Assembly (NCBI GenBank): GCA_016929295.1
Contig: JAFGJB010000061.1
Span: 1-64,000, forward strand
Length of the DNA stretch: 64,000 nt
Reading direction: 5' to 3'
DNA from: Candidatus Zhuqueibacterota bacterium
GTDB lineage: Bacteria > Zhuqueibacterota > Zhuqueibacteria > Residuimicrobiales > Krinioviventaceae
This document shows, in pieces, positions 29,601 to 38,744 of the stretch (its first letter is position 1; the number at the start of each line of letters is the position of its first letter). The notes under the pieces were generated by a model. The model did no database searches and had not been told where the DNA came from. It saw only the letters and a list, made by a program, of their open reading frames with translations. The position numbers and the translations under genes are program-made.

Positions 29601-29617
29601 CCTCTAAAATCGATGGC

Positions 29618-29641
29618 GCCGGGGTGAACAGCCGCCCCGGC
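29618..29641 (+). terminator. GC-rich hairpin, possible terminator
   Basis: Arms GCCGGGG / CCCCGGC have a 10-base loop, 18 bases after the stop at 29600. No T tract follows, so it may be a weak terminator or an mRNA-stabilising hairpin. Confidence 0.4.
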
Positions 29642-29735
29642 AAAATATTTTACAATCCTCAATTTGACTTTCTCCCCCGGCTTTCTTATTTTAGTACTAA
29701 ATGTCACATACTCCGATTTATGAAAGGAGACGCGT

Positions 29736-32700
29736 TTGAATCCTCTGCCGAGATTTACGCTGCTCATGCTCGCTTTCCTGCTGCCATTGTGCCCTGTACT
29801 GGCAGACATCACCATCCATGAAACCACCATCACTATCCCGACATACGGCGTTGACGCACCGGATCCCAATCCACGATTTTACAGCGGCCGAGTCTATCAG
29901 GGCGCACAAGGCCGAATATACCCCTATCCCATGTCAGACGTGCTAACCAATCAGCTGGTGCAAAAGGAATACAAAGCTGTCTATCTTGAAAATGAGTTCA
30001 TTAAAATCTGCGTCTTGCCGCAAATTGGCGGCCGCATCTTTGAAGCCATTGACAAAACGAACGGCTATCACTTTTTTTATAAACAGAGCGTCATCAAACC
30101 CTCTCTGATCGGCATGCTGGGCGCCTGGATTTCCGGCGGCGTCGAGTGGAATTTTCCGCACCACCATCGCGCCAACACATTTATGCCAATGGACTATGCG
30201 CTCAAAGAAAACCAGGACGGCAGCGTCACGTTGTGGCTGACGGAGATCGAGCAACGTCACAGAATGAAAATGCTGATCGGATTGACCATCTGGCCGCAGT
30301 GCAGCGTGCTGCAGGCAGAGCTGAGATTCTTCAACCGCACACCTTTTGTCCATTCCTTTCTCTATTTTGCCAATCCGGCGGTGCATGTGGATTCTACCTA
30401 TCAGGTCATTTTTCCTCCGGAAGTGGAATATGTCACCCAGCACGCCAAACGGGAATTTGCACGATGGCCGATTGCGGACGGTCGTTATGGCGGTTATGAT
30501 TACGCAAATGTCGATATCAGCTGGTGGCAAAATCTGCCCAAGCCGGTGTCATTCTTTGCCTGGGACCATTCGTCCGATTATTTTGCCGGCTATGACCATG
30601 GCGCGGACGCCGGCGTCGCTTATGTCGCTGATATCCATATCGCCCCCGGCAAAAAGTTTTTCACTTTCGGATGCGGCGATGAAGGGCGCATGTGGGACAA
30701 GATGCTCACGGACTCGGACGGCCCCTATCTGGAGCTGATGGCCGGCGCTTATTCGGATAATCAGCCTGACTATAGCTGGATTCAGCCCTGTGAAACCAAA
30801 ATCGTCAAACAGACCTGGTTTCCGATACGCGATCTTGGCGGCATGAGCTATGCGAACGTCAACGGCGCCCTCCATCTGCGCGTGCAAAATCACCACGCCA
30901 AACTCAACATCATCACGACAGCCGAACAGAAAGCCGCGCAGCTAACTCTGGCTGTAAATGAAAAAACAGTGTGGCAAGAGACAATCGATATCGGGCCGGA
31001 CAAGCCATTTCAAACCGACATACGGCTGGCGGCTGATGTGCGCGAAGAGGATATCGTCGTTGCCGTAAAAACGGCGGCGGGAGTTGAGCTGCTCTCCTTT
31101 CGACCGCGAGCAAAGGCGGGTGAAACGATGCCGGCGGCCGTCGAGCCGCCGGACCAGCCGCAACAATACAAGACGACCGAAGAGTTGTACCTCGCGGGCT
31201 TGCGTCTCGACGAGCTCTATAATCCGCAAATCGATCCCTATCCTTACTATTTAGAAGCCTTGAAACGCGACGCCGATGACAGTCGTACCAACGTTCAACT
31301 TGGCATCCTTTACTGCAAAAGGGCGATGTGGGCGGAAGCAGAAATACATTTACAGCGGGCTGTGCAGAGACTGACACACAATTATACGCGGCCCAGGGAC
31401 GGGGAAGCGCACTATTACCTCGCTCTAGCGCAACGAGCTCTGGGCCATGCGGAAAAAGCATACGATTCCTATTATCGGGCGGCCTGGAATTTCGCCTGGC
31501 GCGCGGCAGCGTTCTATTCCCTGGCGGAACTGGACTGTTTGAGTGGAAATTACCGGCGCGCCCTGCAACATGTCGATGAGGCGCTCATTGTCAATAGCCA
31601 CAATGTAAAAGCGTTGAACCTGAAATGCGCCATTCTGCGTCACCTGGGCGAAATGCAAACAGCCCGACAGGTCAATGATCTTGTCCATTGCGTCGATCCG
31701 CTCGATTACTGGGCGTTGAATGAACGCGTGGAAATCGAGAACGGTGTGAAACAAGATTCCGCCGCGCACAGGGCGGAAATGAACCTCATCAAACATCTGG
31801 ATGATGTTCAGCTCTATCTCGAACTGGCAACCGACTATGGCAACGCCGGCTTTTACAATGACGCGTTCAAGGTTCTCAAGCGCCTGCCGGAATTGGCTCA
31901 CCCGCTGATCTCCTACTATCTGGCTTTTTATGCCCACAGGATGGATGACGAAGCCATTGCCGCCTATTTTCTCGTCAATGGCAGCACGCTGCCGCACGAT
32001 TATTGTTTCCCGTTCCGACTCGAGACGATTGATGTGCTCAATTATGCCATTGAGCAGCAACCACAGGACGCAAATGCATTTTATTATCTCGGCAATTTGC
32101 TGTTCGACTTGCAGCCGGAACGCGCCATCCAGCTGTGGCAGCGAGCAGTCGATCTTGACCCGCAATTTTCACTCGCTTATCGCAATCTTGGCGTCGGATA
32201 CTCGCAATTCAAAAATGATGTTGCGACGGCGATCACTTTTTACGAGGCGGCGTTGTCGCATAACGATAAAGATGCCCGCCTGTTTTATGAGCTGGACGTG
32301 CTCTACGAGGCCGCGCGTAAGGATTTGCACCAGCGCCTTGATCTTTTACAACAGCATGAAAAAATTGTCATAAAGCGCGATGACGCCCTGTCGCGACTCA
32401 CAGAATTATATGTCCTGACCGGCGATTATGATGCAGCCATAGATATTCTGACCAATCATCACTTCAACGTATGGGAAGGCGGCGGCGATATCCACAATGT
32501 TTTTGTGGATGCTCATCTGCTGCGCGGATTGACCTTTTTGCGCTGCGAGGACTATGAAAAAGCGCAGGCCGATTTTCAAACCGCGACCCTTTTTCCGGAC
32601 AACCTGGAGGTTGGTCGGCCGATCTATGACATGAACGCTCTCAGAAACCACTATTTCATCGGGCATGTTCTCGAGTTGCAGGGGATTCAGCAATCACAGG

Positions 32701-33053
32701 AGCATTTTGAGCTGGCATCCCGCATGGATGCACGAGATCAGTTTCTGTTTTACAAGGGCAAGGCTCTGCTCGAGCTCTCCCAGGACGACAAGGCCACGGC
32801 TCTGTTTGATCGAATGATCAAACAGGGACAAGAACAGCTCTCATCAGACCAAGAGATCGATTTTTTTGCCAAATTTGGCGAGAAAGCAAGGCAGAACAGC
32901 AGACGCGCGCACGCGCACTACCTCATCGCGTTGGGTCATTATGGCAAAGGTGATGTCGATCGTGCCCGCGAAGAACTGCAAAAAGCGCAGTCACTGGACA
33001 TCAACAATGTCTGGATCAACTATTATCTGGAGATGATCGATAAAAGCAGGTGA
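29736..33053 (+). CDS. Secreted DUF5107-TPR protein
   Basis: This 1105-residue protein starts at TTG 29736 behind AAAGGAGA and has a signal peptide. Residues of about 25-330 match the DUF5107 fold, seen as an aldose-epimerase/galactose-mutarotase-like beta-sandwich ('VYLENEFIKICVLPQIGGRIFEAIDKTNGYHFFYKQ', 'GGVEWNFPHHHR'). Residues of about 460-1100 are a long TPR array, for example 'TNVQLGILYCKRAMWAEAEIHLQRAV' and 'HARYLIALGHYGKGDVDRAREEL'-type helices. DUF5107-TPR proteins are widespread beside sugar oxidoreductases but are not characterised in detail. A Gfo/Idh/MocA oxidoreductase follows 34 bases later, supporting a periplasmic carbohydrate role. Confidence 0.8.
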   Translation: MNPLPRFTLLMLAFLLPLCPVLADITIHETTITIPTYGVDAPDPNPRFYSGRVYQGAQGRIYPYPMSDVLTNQLVQKEYKAVYLENEFIKICVLPQIGGRIFEAIDKTNGYHFFYKQSVIKPSLIGMLGAWISGGVEWNFPHHHRANTFMPMDYALKENQDGSVTLWLTEIEQRHRMKMLIGLTIWPQCSVLQAELRFFNRTPFVHSFLYFANPAVHVDSTYQVIFPPEVEYVTQHAKREFARWPIADGRYGGYDYANVDISWWQNLPKPVSFFAWDHSSDYFAGYDHGADAGVAYVADIHIAPGKKFFTFGCGDEGRMWDKMLTDSDGPYLELMAGAYSDNQPDYSWIQPCETKIVKQTWFPIRDLGGMSYANVNGALHLRVQNHHAKLNIITTAEQKAAQLTLAVNEKTVWQETIDIGPDKPFQTDIRLAADVREEDIVVAVKTAAGVELLSFRPRAKAGETMPAAVEPPDQPQQYKTTEELYLAGLRLDELYNPQIDPYPYYLEALKRDADDSRTNVQLGILYCKRAMWAEAEIHLQRAVQRLTHNYTRPRDGEAHYYLALAQRALGHAEKAYDSYYRAAWNFAWRAAAFYSLAELDCLSGNYRRALQHVDEALIVNSHNVKALNLKCAILRHLGEMQTARQVNDLVHCVDPLDYWALNERVEIENGVKQDSAAHRAEMNLIKHLDDVQLYLELATDYGNAGFYNDAFKVLKRLPELAHPLISYYLAFYAHRMDDEAIAAYFLVNGSTLPHDYCFPFRLETIDVLNYAIEQQPQDANAFYYLGNLLFDLQPERAIQLWQRAVDLDPQFSLAYRNLGVGYSQFKNDVATAITFYEAALSHNDKDARLFYELDVLYEAARKDLHQRLDLLQQHEKIVIKRDDALSRLTELYVLTGDYDAAIDILTNHHFNVWEGGGDIHNVFVDAHLLRGLTFLRCEDYEKAQADFQTATLFPDNLEVGRPIYDMNALRNHYFIGHVLELQGIQQSQEHFELASRMDARDQFLFYKGKALLELSQDDKATALFDRMIKQGQEQLSSDQEIDFFAKFGEKARQNSRRAHAHYLIALGHYGKGDVDRAREELQKAQSLDINNVWINYYLEMIDKSR

Positions 33054-33087
33054 GCCTAAATCGGCTAGGATTATTACAGGAGCAGAG

Positions 33088-34374
33088 ATGAATTTGAGAA
33101 GAAGAGATTTTATCAAAACCACAGCGGCATCGGCATTCACAGCCCCTCTCATCCTGAATGCACAGAAAGCAAAAATGATCAAGACCGCCGTCATTGGCGC
33201 CGGCTGGTGGGGCATGAACATTGCGCAGGCGGCGCTCGCCTCAGGGCAGTGCAAAATCGCCGCGCTGTGCGATGTCGATGACAGTCAGTTGTCAAGCGCC
33301 CGTGAAAAACTACGGCCGCTGACGAGCGTTGAACCCAAGTGGTACAAGGACTATCGCGAGCTTTTGCAGGACGAAAAACCGGAGATCGTCATCGTGGCGA
33401 CGCCGGACCACTGGCATGCATTACCGACGATCGCGGCGATCGAAGCGGGAGCGGACGTCTATGTCGAAAAACCCATTTGCCACACCATTAATGAAGGTCG
33501 TGCCATGGTCAAGGCTGCCCGGGATCACGAACGCATCGTCCAGGTCGGCCTGCATCGGCGGACATCGCCGCACAACATGTCAGCGATCAATTTCCTCAAA
33601 CAGGGCGGCGCCGGCAAGATCGGCATGATACGATCCTTTGTCCACTCTGACGGCGGCCGCGGACGCCCGACTCCAGACTCTGACATTCCCCCGGGACTCG
33701 ACTGGGATTTCTGGTGCGGTCCAGCCCCCTATCGACCCTATAACGCCAAGATGCATCCGCGCGGATTTCGCGCCTTTTTGGATTATGCCAATGGTCAGCT
33801 GGGCGACTGGGGCATTCACTGGCTGGATCACATACTCTGGTGGAGCGAGGAAAAGTATCCCCGAACGGTGCATTCCATCGGCGCTCGCCACATTCTGCAG
33901 GACAATACCGATGCCCCGGACACGCAGGTCGTCCATTATCAATTCGAGGAATTCATCGCCACATGGGAAAATCGCCGTTACGGCGGCAACGATGCGGAAA
34001 AGCACGAGCTCGGCATCTATTTTTATGGCACATTGGGGACTGTGCACATCGGCTGGCATGACGGCTGGACATTCTATCCGGTGGGTCGAAATGCAGAGAT
34101 ATTACATGAGCTGCCGCAGCTTCATGAACCCGATCAGCAGAACATCCCCGAATTATGGAGCAATTTCCTCGCCTGCATCGAGACGCGTGAAAAACCGGTC
34201 TGCGATATCGAAATTGCCCAGCGCTCGACCAACATGAGCCTGCTCGGCGTGCTCTCCGCCAAAGTCGGCCGCAGCATCCAGTGGGATGGAGAAAAAGAGA
34301 TCATCGCCGACGATCCTGAAGCCAATCACTATCTGCAGCGCGACTATCGCGCGCCATGGATTTATCCGCGATGA
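33088..34374 (+). CDS. TAT-exported Gfo/Idh/MocA-family oxidoreductase
   Basis: This 428-residue NAD(P)-dependent oxidoreductase has a twin-arginine signal ('LRRRDFIKTTAASAFTAPL'), a Rossmann motif 'VIGAGWWGMN', the EKP motif 'DVYVEKPICH' and 'QVGLHRRTSPH'. The C-terminal sheet region has 'GQLGDWGIHWLDHILWW'. Family members oxidise or reduce sugar hydroxyls, and TAT export lets the cofactor travel inside the folded protein. It is probably co-transcribed with the DUF5107-TPR gene (34-base gap). The substrate is not deducible. Confidence 0.85.
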   Translation: MNLRRRDFIKTTAASAFTAPLILNAQKAKMIKTAVIGAGWWGMNIAQAALASGQCKIAALCDVDDSQLSSAREKLRPLTSVEPKWYKDYRELLQDEKPEIVIVATPDHWHALPTIAAIEAGADVYVEKPICHTINEGRAMVKAARDHERIVQVGLHRRTSPHNMSAINFLKQGGAGKIGMIRSFVHSDGGRGRPTPDSDIPPGLDWDFWCGPAPYRPYNAKMHPRGFRAFLDYANGQLGDWGIHWLDHILWWSEEKYPRTVHSIGARHILQDNTDAPDTQVVHYQFEEFIATWENRRYGGNDAEKHELGIYFYGTLGTVHIGWHDGWTFYPVGRNAEILHELPQLHEPDQQNIPELWSNFLACIETREKPVCDIEIAQRSTNMSLLGVLSAKVGRSIQWDGEKEIIADDPEANHYLQRDYRAPWIYPR

Positions 34375-34603
34375 CTGAACATCTCCGCGACGCTGAATCG
34401 GCCCGCTGTGAAGAAAATCTCGCTAGCGGAACAGCCATTTCACAAGAAGCGCTTGATTCCATTGGCGAAATTTATTAGATTGCCTGAACGTCAAGCGAAA
34501 AATACGGTCAATTTTGCATTTTTTTTGAATAATCCCTCCTACTCGATTGTTCGATATCTTACAGTAGTCTGACTACTACAAATTGACGTTTCTAAAGAAA
34601 ATA

Positions 34604-34619
34604 CCACTAAATATAGACT
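34604..34619. promoter_or_regulatory. NrdR box 1 (upstream site)
   Basis: The 16-base site ccaCTAAATATAGact fits the core of the known NrdR consensus acaCwAtATaTwGtgt at nine of ten core positions. It ends 8 bases upstream of the -35 hexamer. NrdR represses ribonucleotide reductase genes when (d)ATP is plentiful. Confidence 0.65.
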
Positions 34620-34627
34620 TTTTTTAC

Positions 34628-34656
34628 TTGACAAAAGCTTTTCTATTCAATATATT
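34628..34656 (+). promoter_or_regulatory. nrdJ promoter
   Basis: A perfect TTGACA (34628) and TATATT (34651) are 17 bases apart. The -10 lies inside NrdR box 2, so bound NrdR would block RNA polymerase. The expected transcript start is near 34663. Confidence 0.8.
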
Positions 34657-34660
34657 GATT
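34645..34660. promoter_or_regulatory. NrdR box 2 (overlaps -10)
   Basis: The site attCAATATATTGatt has the complete ten-base NrdR core CwAtATaTwG as a perfect palindrome. It lies 41 bases (about four helical turns) from box 1, placing both sites on the same DNA face, as expected for paired NrdR boxes. Confidence 0.7.
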
Positions 34661-34791
34661 CGGGAATGGTCGGAGCGGTGAAGCACAAAAATTGACTGCA
34701 GTGTCCAGTCACATACACACAAAAATCCTCTAGCCTGGCAGCTTTGTTATGTGTCATAATCAGTGGAAAAAAACTCACTTATGGGGTGAAT

Positions 34792-37572
34792 ATGGGAAAA
34801 GCGTCTGAATTGCAGTTTGAATTCGAAGATTTCGATACCACGACCGAGCAAATTACGCGTACAGCAGAGCCAACGAACGGAAATCAGCACAAGCTGCAAA
34901 TCCGCCGTTTTTTCACAAAACCTGATAAACATCCTTATGATGAAATTCAATGGGAATTTCGCACAGCTTCTATCATCAACGATAAAGGTGAAGTGCTTTT
35001 TGAACGAGAACTTGTTGAGACGCCACAAAGCTGGTCGCAGACGGCCGTCAATATCGTTGCATCGAAATATTTTCATACCTACCGAGATCGACATGAGCAT
35101 GAGACGAGCGTCAAAGAGCTCATCGATCGAGTCGTTCGCACCTTGAAAGCCTGGGGGCGCAAAGACGGCTATTTTGCCGGCGAACAGGACGCCGAAACAT
35201 ATGAAGCCGAGCTCACCCATTTGCTGGTGCATCAAAAGGCGGCGTTTAACAGTCCGGTGTGGTTTAACATGGGCTGTGAAGAAAAGCCGCAATGCTCCGC
35301 CTGTTTCATCAATTCTGTCAAAGACGAGATGGAGTCGATTCTCAATCTGGCCAAAACAGAGGGATTATTGTTCAAATGGGGATCCGGCACCGGCACCAAT
35401 CTCTCGCCACTCCGTTCCTCAAGAGAGCTGTTGTCCACCGGCGGTTTGGCATCCGGCCCGGTCTCTTTCATGCGCGGATACGATGCCTTTGCCGGCGTCA
35501 TAAAGTCGGGTGGAAAGACACGACGCGCGGCTAAAATGGTGATTCTCGACATCGACCACCCGGACATTGTGGAATTCATCAATTGCAAAGTCATCGAAGA
35601 AAAAAAGGCGTGGGCGCTGATTGACGCCGGCTATGACGGCTCATTTGGCGGCGATGCCTACTCGTCAGTATTTTTTCAAAACTCGAACAATAGCGTTCGC
35701 GTCTCCGATGAGTTCATGATGTCGGTGCAGGAAGATCGTGAATGGTGCACCAGAGCGGTCACCACAGGCGAGGTCATTGACCGACACCGTTCGCGAGATC
35801 TCATGAATATGATCAGCGAAGCGGCTTACATTTGCGGTGATCCGGGCATTCAGTTTCACACAACCATCAATGACTGGCACACCTGTCCCAATTCGGCGCC
35901 AATCAATGCCTCCAATCCCTGCAGCGAGTATATGTTCATCGATGACTCTGCCTGCAATCTGGCGTCGTTGAACCTGATCAAGTTCATCGGTGCGGATGGC
36001 GCCTTTGACATCGAAGCTTTCCGTCGTGCTGTCCACATCCTCATCGTCTCGCAAGAAATTATTGTCGGCAATTCCAGCTACCCGAATGACAAAATCACCA
36101 ATAACAGCCATCTTTTCCGTCCGCTTGGCCTGGGTTACGCCAATCTGGGCGCACTGCTCATGTACTTTGGTCTGCCATACGACAGCCCCCAGGGACGCGC
36201 CCTTGCTGCCACACTCACGGCCCTGATGACCGGACAAGCCTACCTCTCCTCAGCCATTCTGGCGAGCGCTGTTCATCCCTTTCAGGAATTTGAAAAGAAC
36301 CGCGACGCCATGTTGGCTGTCATGAAAAAGCATCAGAACGCGTTGCAGGTGATCGACAAGCAATATATCGCCGCTGAGCTTTTTGATGCGGCGCAGGAGG
36401 TGTGGAACGATGCTGTCGAATTGGGCGAAAACTATGGTTATCGCAATGCACAGGTGACCGTTCTGGCGCCGACCGGGACCATCGGTTTCATGATGGATTG
36501 TGATACAACCGGTATCGAACCGGATCTGGCGCTGGTGAAATTTAAAAATATGGTCGGCGGCGGCTTTATGAAACTGGTCAACGGCACGGTCGAACCAGCC
36601 CTGGCGCGTCTCGGCTATTCTGCAGAGGAAAGGCAAGCAATCCTCGATTATATCAATCAATTTGATACGATCGAGGGGGCGCCTCATATCAAGGAATCTG
36701 ATCTCGCCGTCTTTGACTGCGCCTTTCGGCCGCGAAATGGATCGCGCTGCATTCATCACATGGGACATGTCAGAATGATGGGCGCCGTGCAGCCATTTCT
36801 GTCCGGCGCTATATCCAAAACCGTCAACATGCCGACCGAAGTGACGCCGGATGATATAGCTGACACCTACATGCAAGCCTGGGAATTGGGCCTCAAGTCC
36901 ATTGCCATTTACCGCGACGGCTCGAAACGAACACAGCCGCTGTCCACCGGCAAATCGAATGTCCGCAAGGATGAACTGGATGCCTTGTTCGGCGAGAACA
37001 CCACGCCGCAGGGATCACGCGGCATTCGTCGCCGACTGCCTGATGAGCGCTCGGCGACGACGCACAAGTTCGAAATCGGCGGCCATGAGGGATATATCAC
37101 GGTTGGCGAGTACGAGGATCATACACCGGGAGAGATATTTGTGACCATGGCGAAAGAGGGCTCTGTCGTATCCGGTCTCATGGATTGCTTTGCGACGTCG
37201 ATCTCCATAGGCCTGCAGTCAGGCGTGCCTCTTGAAACGTACGTTCGCAAATTCACTCACACGCGATTCGAACCGTATGGATATACCAACAATCCCAAGA
37301 TTCGTATGGCCAAATCCATTGCCGACTATATTTTCCGCTGGCTAGAGCTGCGCTATCTGGGAATTAAAGCCGCCGATGATAAAGAGACCAAGACGACCGA
37401 GATGACCAATGTCGAAAAGCAAAATATTGCCAAACAACTGGGACAAGTCACCAAAACCACCTTTGAAGGTCAAGAAGATGCTCCTCCCTGCCCATCCTGC
37501 GGCGCGATCATGGTTCGCAGCGGAGCCTGCCACAAATGCCTGAATTGTGGTGAAACCAGTGGCTGTTCATAA
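34792..37572 (+). CDS. nrdJ: Adenosylcobalamin-dependent (class II) ribonucleotide reductase
   Basis: This 926-residue NrdJ makes deoxyribonucleotides using a cobalamin-derived radical, with or without oxygen. Markers are 'AAFNSPVWFNMG', redox Cys168 in 'QCSACFIN', 'FKWGSGTGTNLSPLRS', the active-site stretch 'NPCSEYMFIDDSACNLASLNL', 'VLAPTGTIGFMMDCDTTGIEP' and 'NMPTEVTPDDI'. A C-terminal zinc-ribbon carries the final thiols ('CPSCGAIM', 'CLNCGETSGC'). The start was set at ATG 34792 behind GGGGTGAA. It has its own NrdR-controlled promoter and a terminator, so it is monocistronic. No class I or III reductase is present in the window. Confidence 0.95.
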   Translation: MGKASELQFEFEDFDTTTEQITRTAEPTNGNQHKLQIRRFFTKPDKHPYDEIQWEFRTASIINDKGEVLFERELVETPQSWSQTAVNIVASKYFHTYRDRHEHETSVKELIDRVVRTLKAWGRKDGYFAGEQDAETYEAELTHLLVHQKAAFNSPVWFNMGCEEKPQCSACFINSVKDEMESILNLAKTEGLLFKWGSGTGTNLSPLRSSRELLSTGGLASGPVSFMRGYDAFAGVIKSGGKTRRAAKMVILDIDHPDIVEFINCKVIEEKKAWALIDAGYDGSFGGDAYSSVFFQNSNNSVRVSDEFMMSVQEDREWCTRAVTTGEVIDRHRSRDLMNMISEAAYICGDPGIQFHTTINDWHTCPNSAPINASNPCSEYMFIDDSACNLASLNLIKFIGADGAFDIEAFRRAVHILIVSQEIIVGNSSYPNDKITNNSHLFRPLGLGYANLGALLMYFGLPYDSPQGRALAATLTALMTGQAYLSSAILASAVHPFQEFEKNRDAMLAVMKKHQNALQVIDKQYIAAELFDAAQEVWNDAVELGENYGYRNAQVTVLAPTGTIGFMMDCDTTGIEPDLALVKFKNMVGGGFMKLVNGTVEPALARLGYSAEERQAILDYINQFDTIEGAPHIKESDLAVFDCAFRPRNGSRCIHHMGHVRMMGAVQPFLSGAISKTVNMPTEVTPDDIADTYMQAWELGLKSIAIYRDGSKRTQPLSTGKSNVRKDELDALFGENTTPQGSRGIRRRLPDERSATTHKFEIGGHEGYITVGEYEDHTPGEIFVTMAKEGSVVSGLMDCFATSISIGLQSGVPLETYVRKFTHTRFEPYGYTNNPKIRMAKSIADYIFRWLELRYLGIKAADDKETKTTEMTNVEKQNIAKQLGQVTKTTFEGQEDAPPCPSCGAIMVRSGACHKCLNCGETSGCS

Positions 37573-37625
37573 CCTGGATATTTTTCAAGCATCTGACACG
37601 ATGTAGCACCGCTTCAATTTTCCAC

Positions 37626-37664
37626 AAAAAAAAGGCGCCCTGACACGGTCACGGCGCCTTTTTT
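37626..37664. terminator. Bidirectional rho-independent terminator
   Basis: The stem AAAAAAGGCGCC / GGCGCCTTTTTT with a 13-base loop lies between the convergent nrdJ and STAS genes, with an A tract on one side and a T tract on the other. It can end transcripts from both. Confidence 0.9.
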
Positions 37665-37681
37665 CATGTTACGATGGCAGG

Positions 37682-38023
37682 CTAACTATTTTTCATCTGC
37701 TGCAGCGCATCATCCTTGTCCCGATAAATCTTGATGATATTGGTCAACTGGGCGATGCTGATCATTGTCTCGACGCGTTTTTGCACGCCGCAGATGGCAA
37801 AGTTGCCGCCGGCATCGCGAGCCTGGCGAAAGCCCAACAATATGGCGCCCAGCCCCGAGCTATCTGCATATTGAACATCTTCAAGATTCAGCAGGATCGT
37901 CTTGCCCTCTGCAATAAGGACGAGCAGCTGCGCTTTGAGATCAGGAGCGACGTTCGTGTCCAGGCGCTCTTCTTTTATGCGAATTATTTTTATCCCGTCA
38001 ATTTCTTCCAGAAGAAAATTCAT
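37682..38023 (-). CDS. STAS-domain anti-sigma factor antagonist
   Basis: This 113-residue single STAS domain has the SpoIIAA-type phosphorylation motif 'YADSSGLGAILLG' (Ser55/Ser56) and 'GNFAICGVQKRVETMISIAQL'. Such proteins bind a serine kinase/anti-sigma factor when unphosphorylated and so release a sigma factor, or they act in stressosome-like switches. No partner kinase or phosphatase gene is adjacent. The bidirectional terminator separates it from nrdJ, and the acidic-protein gene lies 101 bases upstream on the same strand. Confidence 0.88.
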   Translation of the reverse strand: MNFLLEEIDGIKIIRIKEERLDTNVAPDLKAQLLVLIAEGKTILLNLEDVQYADSSGLGAILLGFRQARDAGGNFAICGVQKRVETMISIAQLTNIIKIYRDKDDALQQMKNS

Positions 38024-38124
38024 ATGCGCTACCCTCCGATTAATCGATCAACTATGACAAATTCGCCCATTTCTACCCGCTTGCCGGATACACTCTTCTT
38101 TATCGCTGACTCGTTTTGCCATGC

Positions 38125-38499
38125 TCATTCCCACTCGTCATCACCTTCCCAGGAGGGCGCGCCATCCAGCCAGTCTTCGTCTTCCGTCTCTTCCCAGTCG
38201 TCCTCGTCCTCTTCATCCTCTTCCTCTTCATCTTCTTCATCCTCTTCCTCTTCATCTTCTTCATCCTCGTCCTGCCAATACTCCTCTTCCCAATCTTCTT
38301 CCTCTTCGTGTTCGATGACCTCGTCTTCTTCGACATCCTCCTCTTCATCCCACTCGTCATCTTCGCTCACATCATCGAGCGTCTCGGCATCCGGCTCTTC
38401 TTCTTCAAAGATGCCAAACTCATCGGCATCTTCGTCTTCGCCCGTGCCGTATTCGTCATCGGCAAAATCGTCATCATCGATGAATGGATCTTTGCTCAT
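38125..38499 (-). CDS. Extremely acidic low-complexity protein of unknown function
   Basis: I do not recognise this protein. Of 124 residues, 81 (65%) are Asp or Glu by my count; there is one Lys and no Arg. Seven Trp residues are spread through it, mostly in D/E-W contexts (for example 'EDDWEE', 'DEDWLDG', 'GDDEWE'). It is predicted to be disordered, without signal peptide or membrane segment. A fair ribosome-binding site (AGAGGTC) precedes ATG 38499. The opposite strand is also open but would encode a poly-Ser stretch. Possible roles are a nucleic-acid or RNA-polymerase mimic, a histone-chaperone-like binder, or metal buffering; none is shown by sequence. Confidence 0.65.
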   Translation of the reverse strand: MSKDPFIDDDDFADDEYGTGEDEDADEFGIFEEEEPDAETLDDVSEDDEWDEEEDVEEDEVIEHEEEEDWEEEYWQDEDEEDEEEEDEEDEEEEDEEDEDDWEETEDEDWLDGAPSWEGDDEWE

Positions 38500-38744
38500 T
38501 TTGACCTCTATTTGATTAAACTTCCATCATTGTCTTGAAAAATGCCGCGTAAAGTATCAAATGAGATTGCAATATGCAACATTTTTTTATTTATACCACA
38601 ATATTTACAATATATTGTTTATTTTACGGAAAGATCATTTATGATTTTCTCTTTTTACATGATGACTCATTTGCCAGATTTTTTTACTCATGCAAAGACG
38701 CAGAGGCGAAAAGGAACACAATTGATACGCGATTGCCACGTTCA
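38500..38744. other. AT-rich spacer with palindrome and repeat fragment
   Basis: A perfect 12-base palindrome ACAATATATTGT lies at 38607-38618, preceded by a second ACAATAT at 38599. This is about 106 bases upstream of the acidic-protein gene. A possible minus-strand promoter (TTGCAT, 17 bases, TACTTT) lies at about 38548-38576. A single-arm remnant of the CGCAGAG repeat (aaagacgcagaggcgaaaag) sits at 38691-38713. Confidence 0.4.

Larger units (their letters stand above)
34375..34791. other. nrdJ upstream region (no gene)
   Basis: No gene is seen. The right two thirds hold the nrdJ control region: a short palindrome GTAGTC-t-GACTAC (34564-34576), two NrdR-box-like sites, a near-consensus promoter and a 5' leader of about 130 bases. 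The leader contains the inverted repeat TGACTG / CAGTCA (about 34695-34713). I looked for a cobalamin riboswitch in the leader and found no recognisable B12 box. Confidence 0.6.

Noticed and set aside
34663-34791. Cobalamin riboswitch in the nrdJ leader
   Set aside because: The leader is only about 130 bases and I find no B12-box or matching core; a covariance-model search would settle it.
38158-38280. Possible tandem-repeat or CRISPR-like signal in TCC/TCT triplets
   Set aside because: It is coding low complexity (Asp/Glu codons on the other strand), without spacers or constant repeats.
37781-38515. Plus-strand frame with a poly-Ser tract across the acidic-protein gene
   Set aside because: It is the complement of the Asp/Glu codons and overlaps the STAS gene; the minus frame has a ribosome-binding site and a sensible start and stop.
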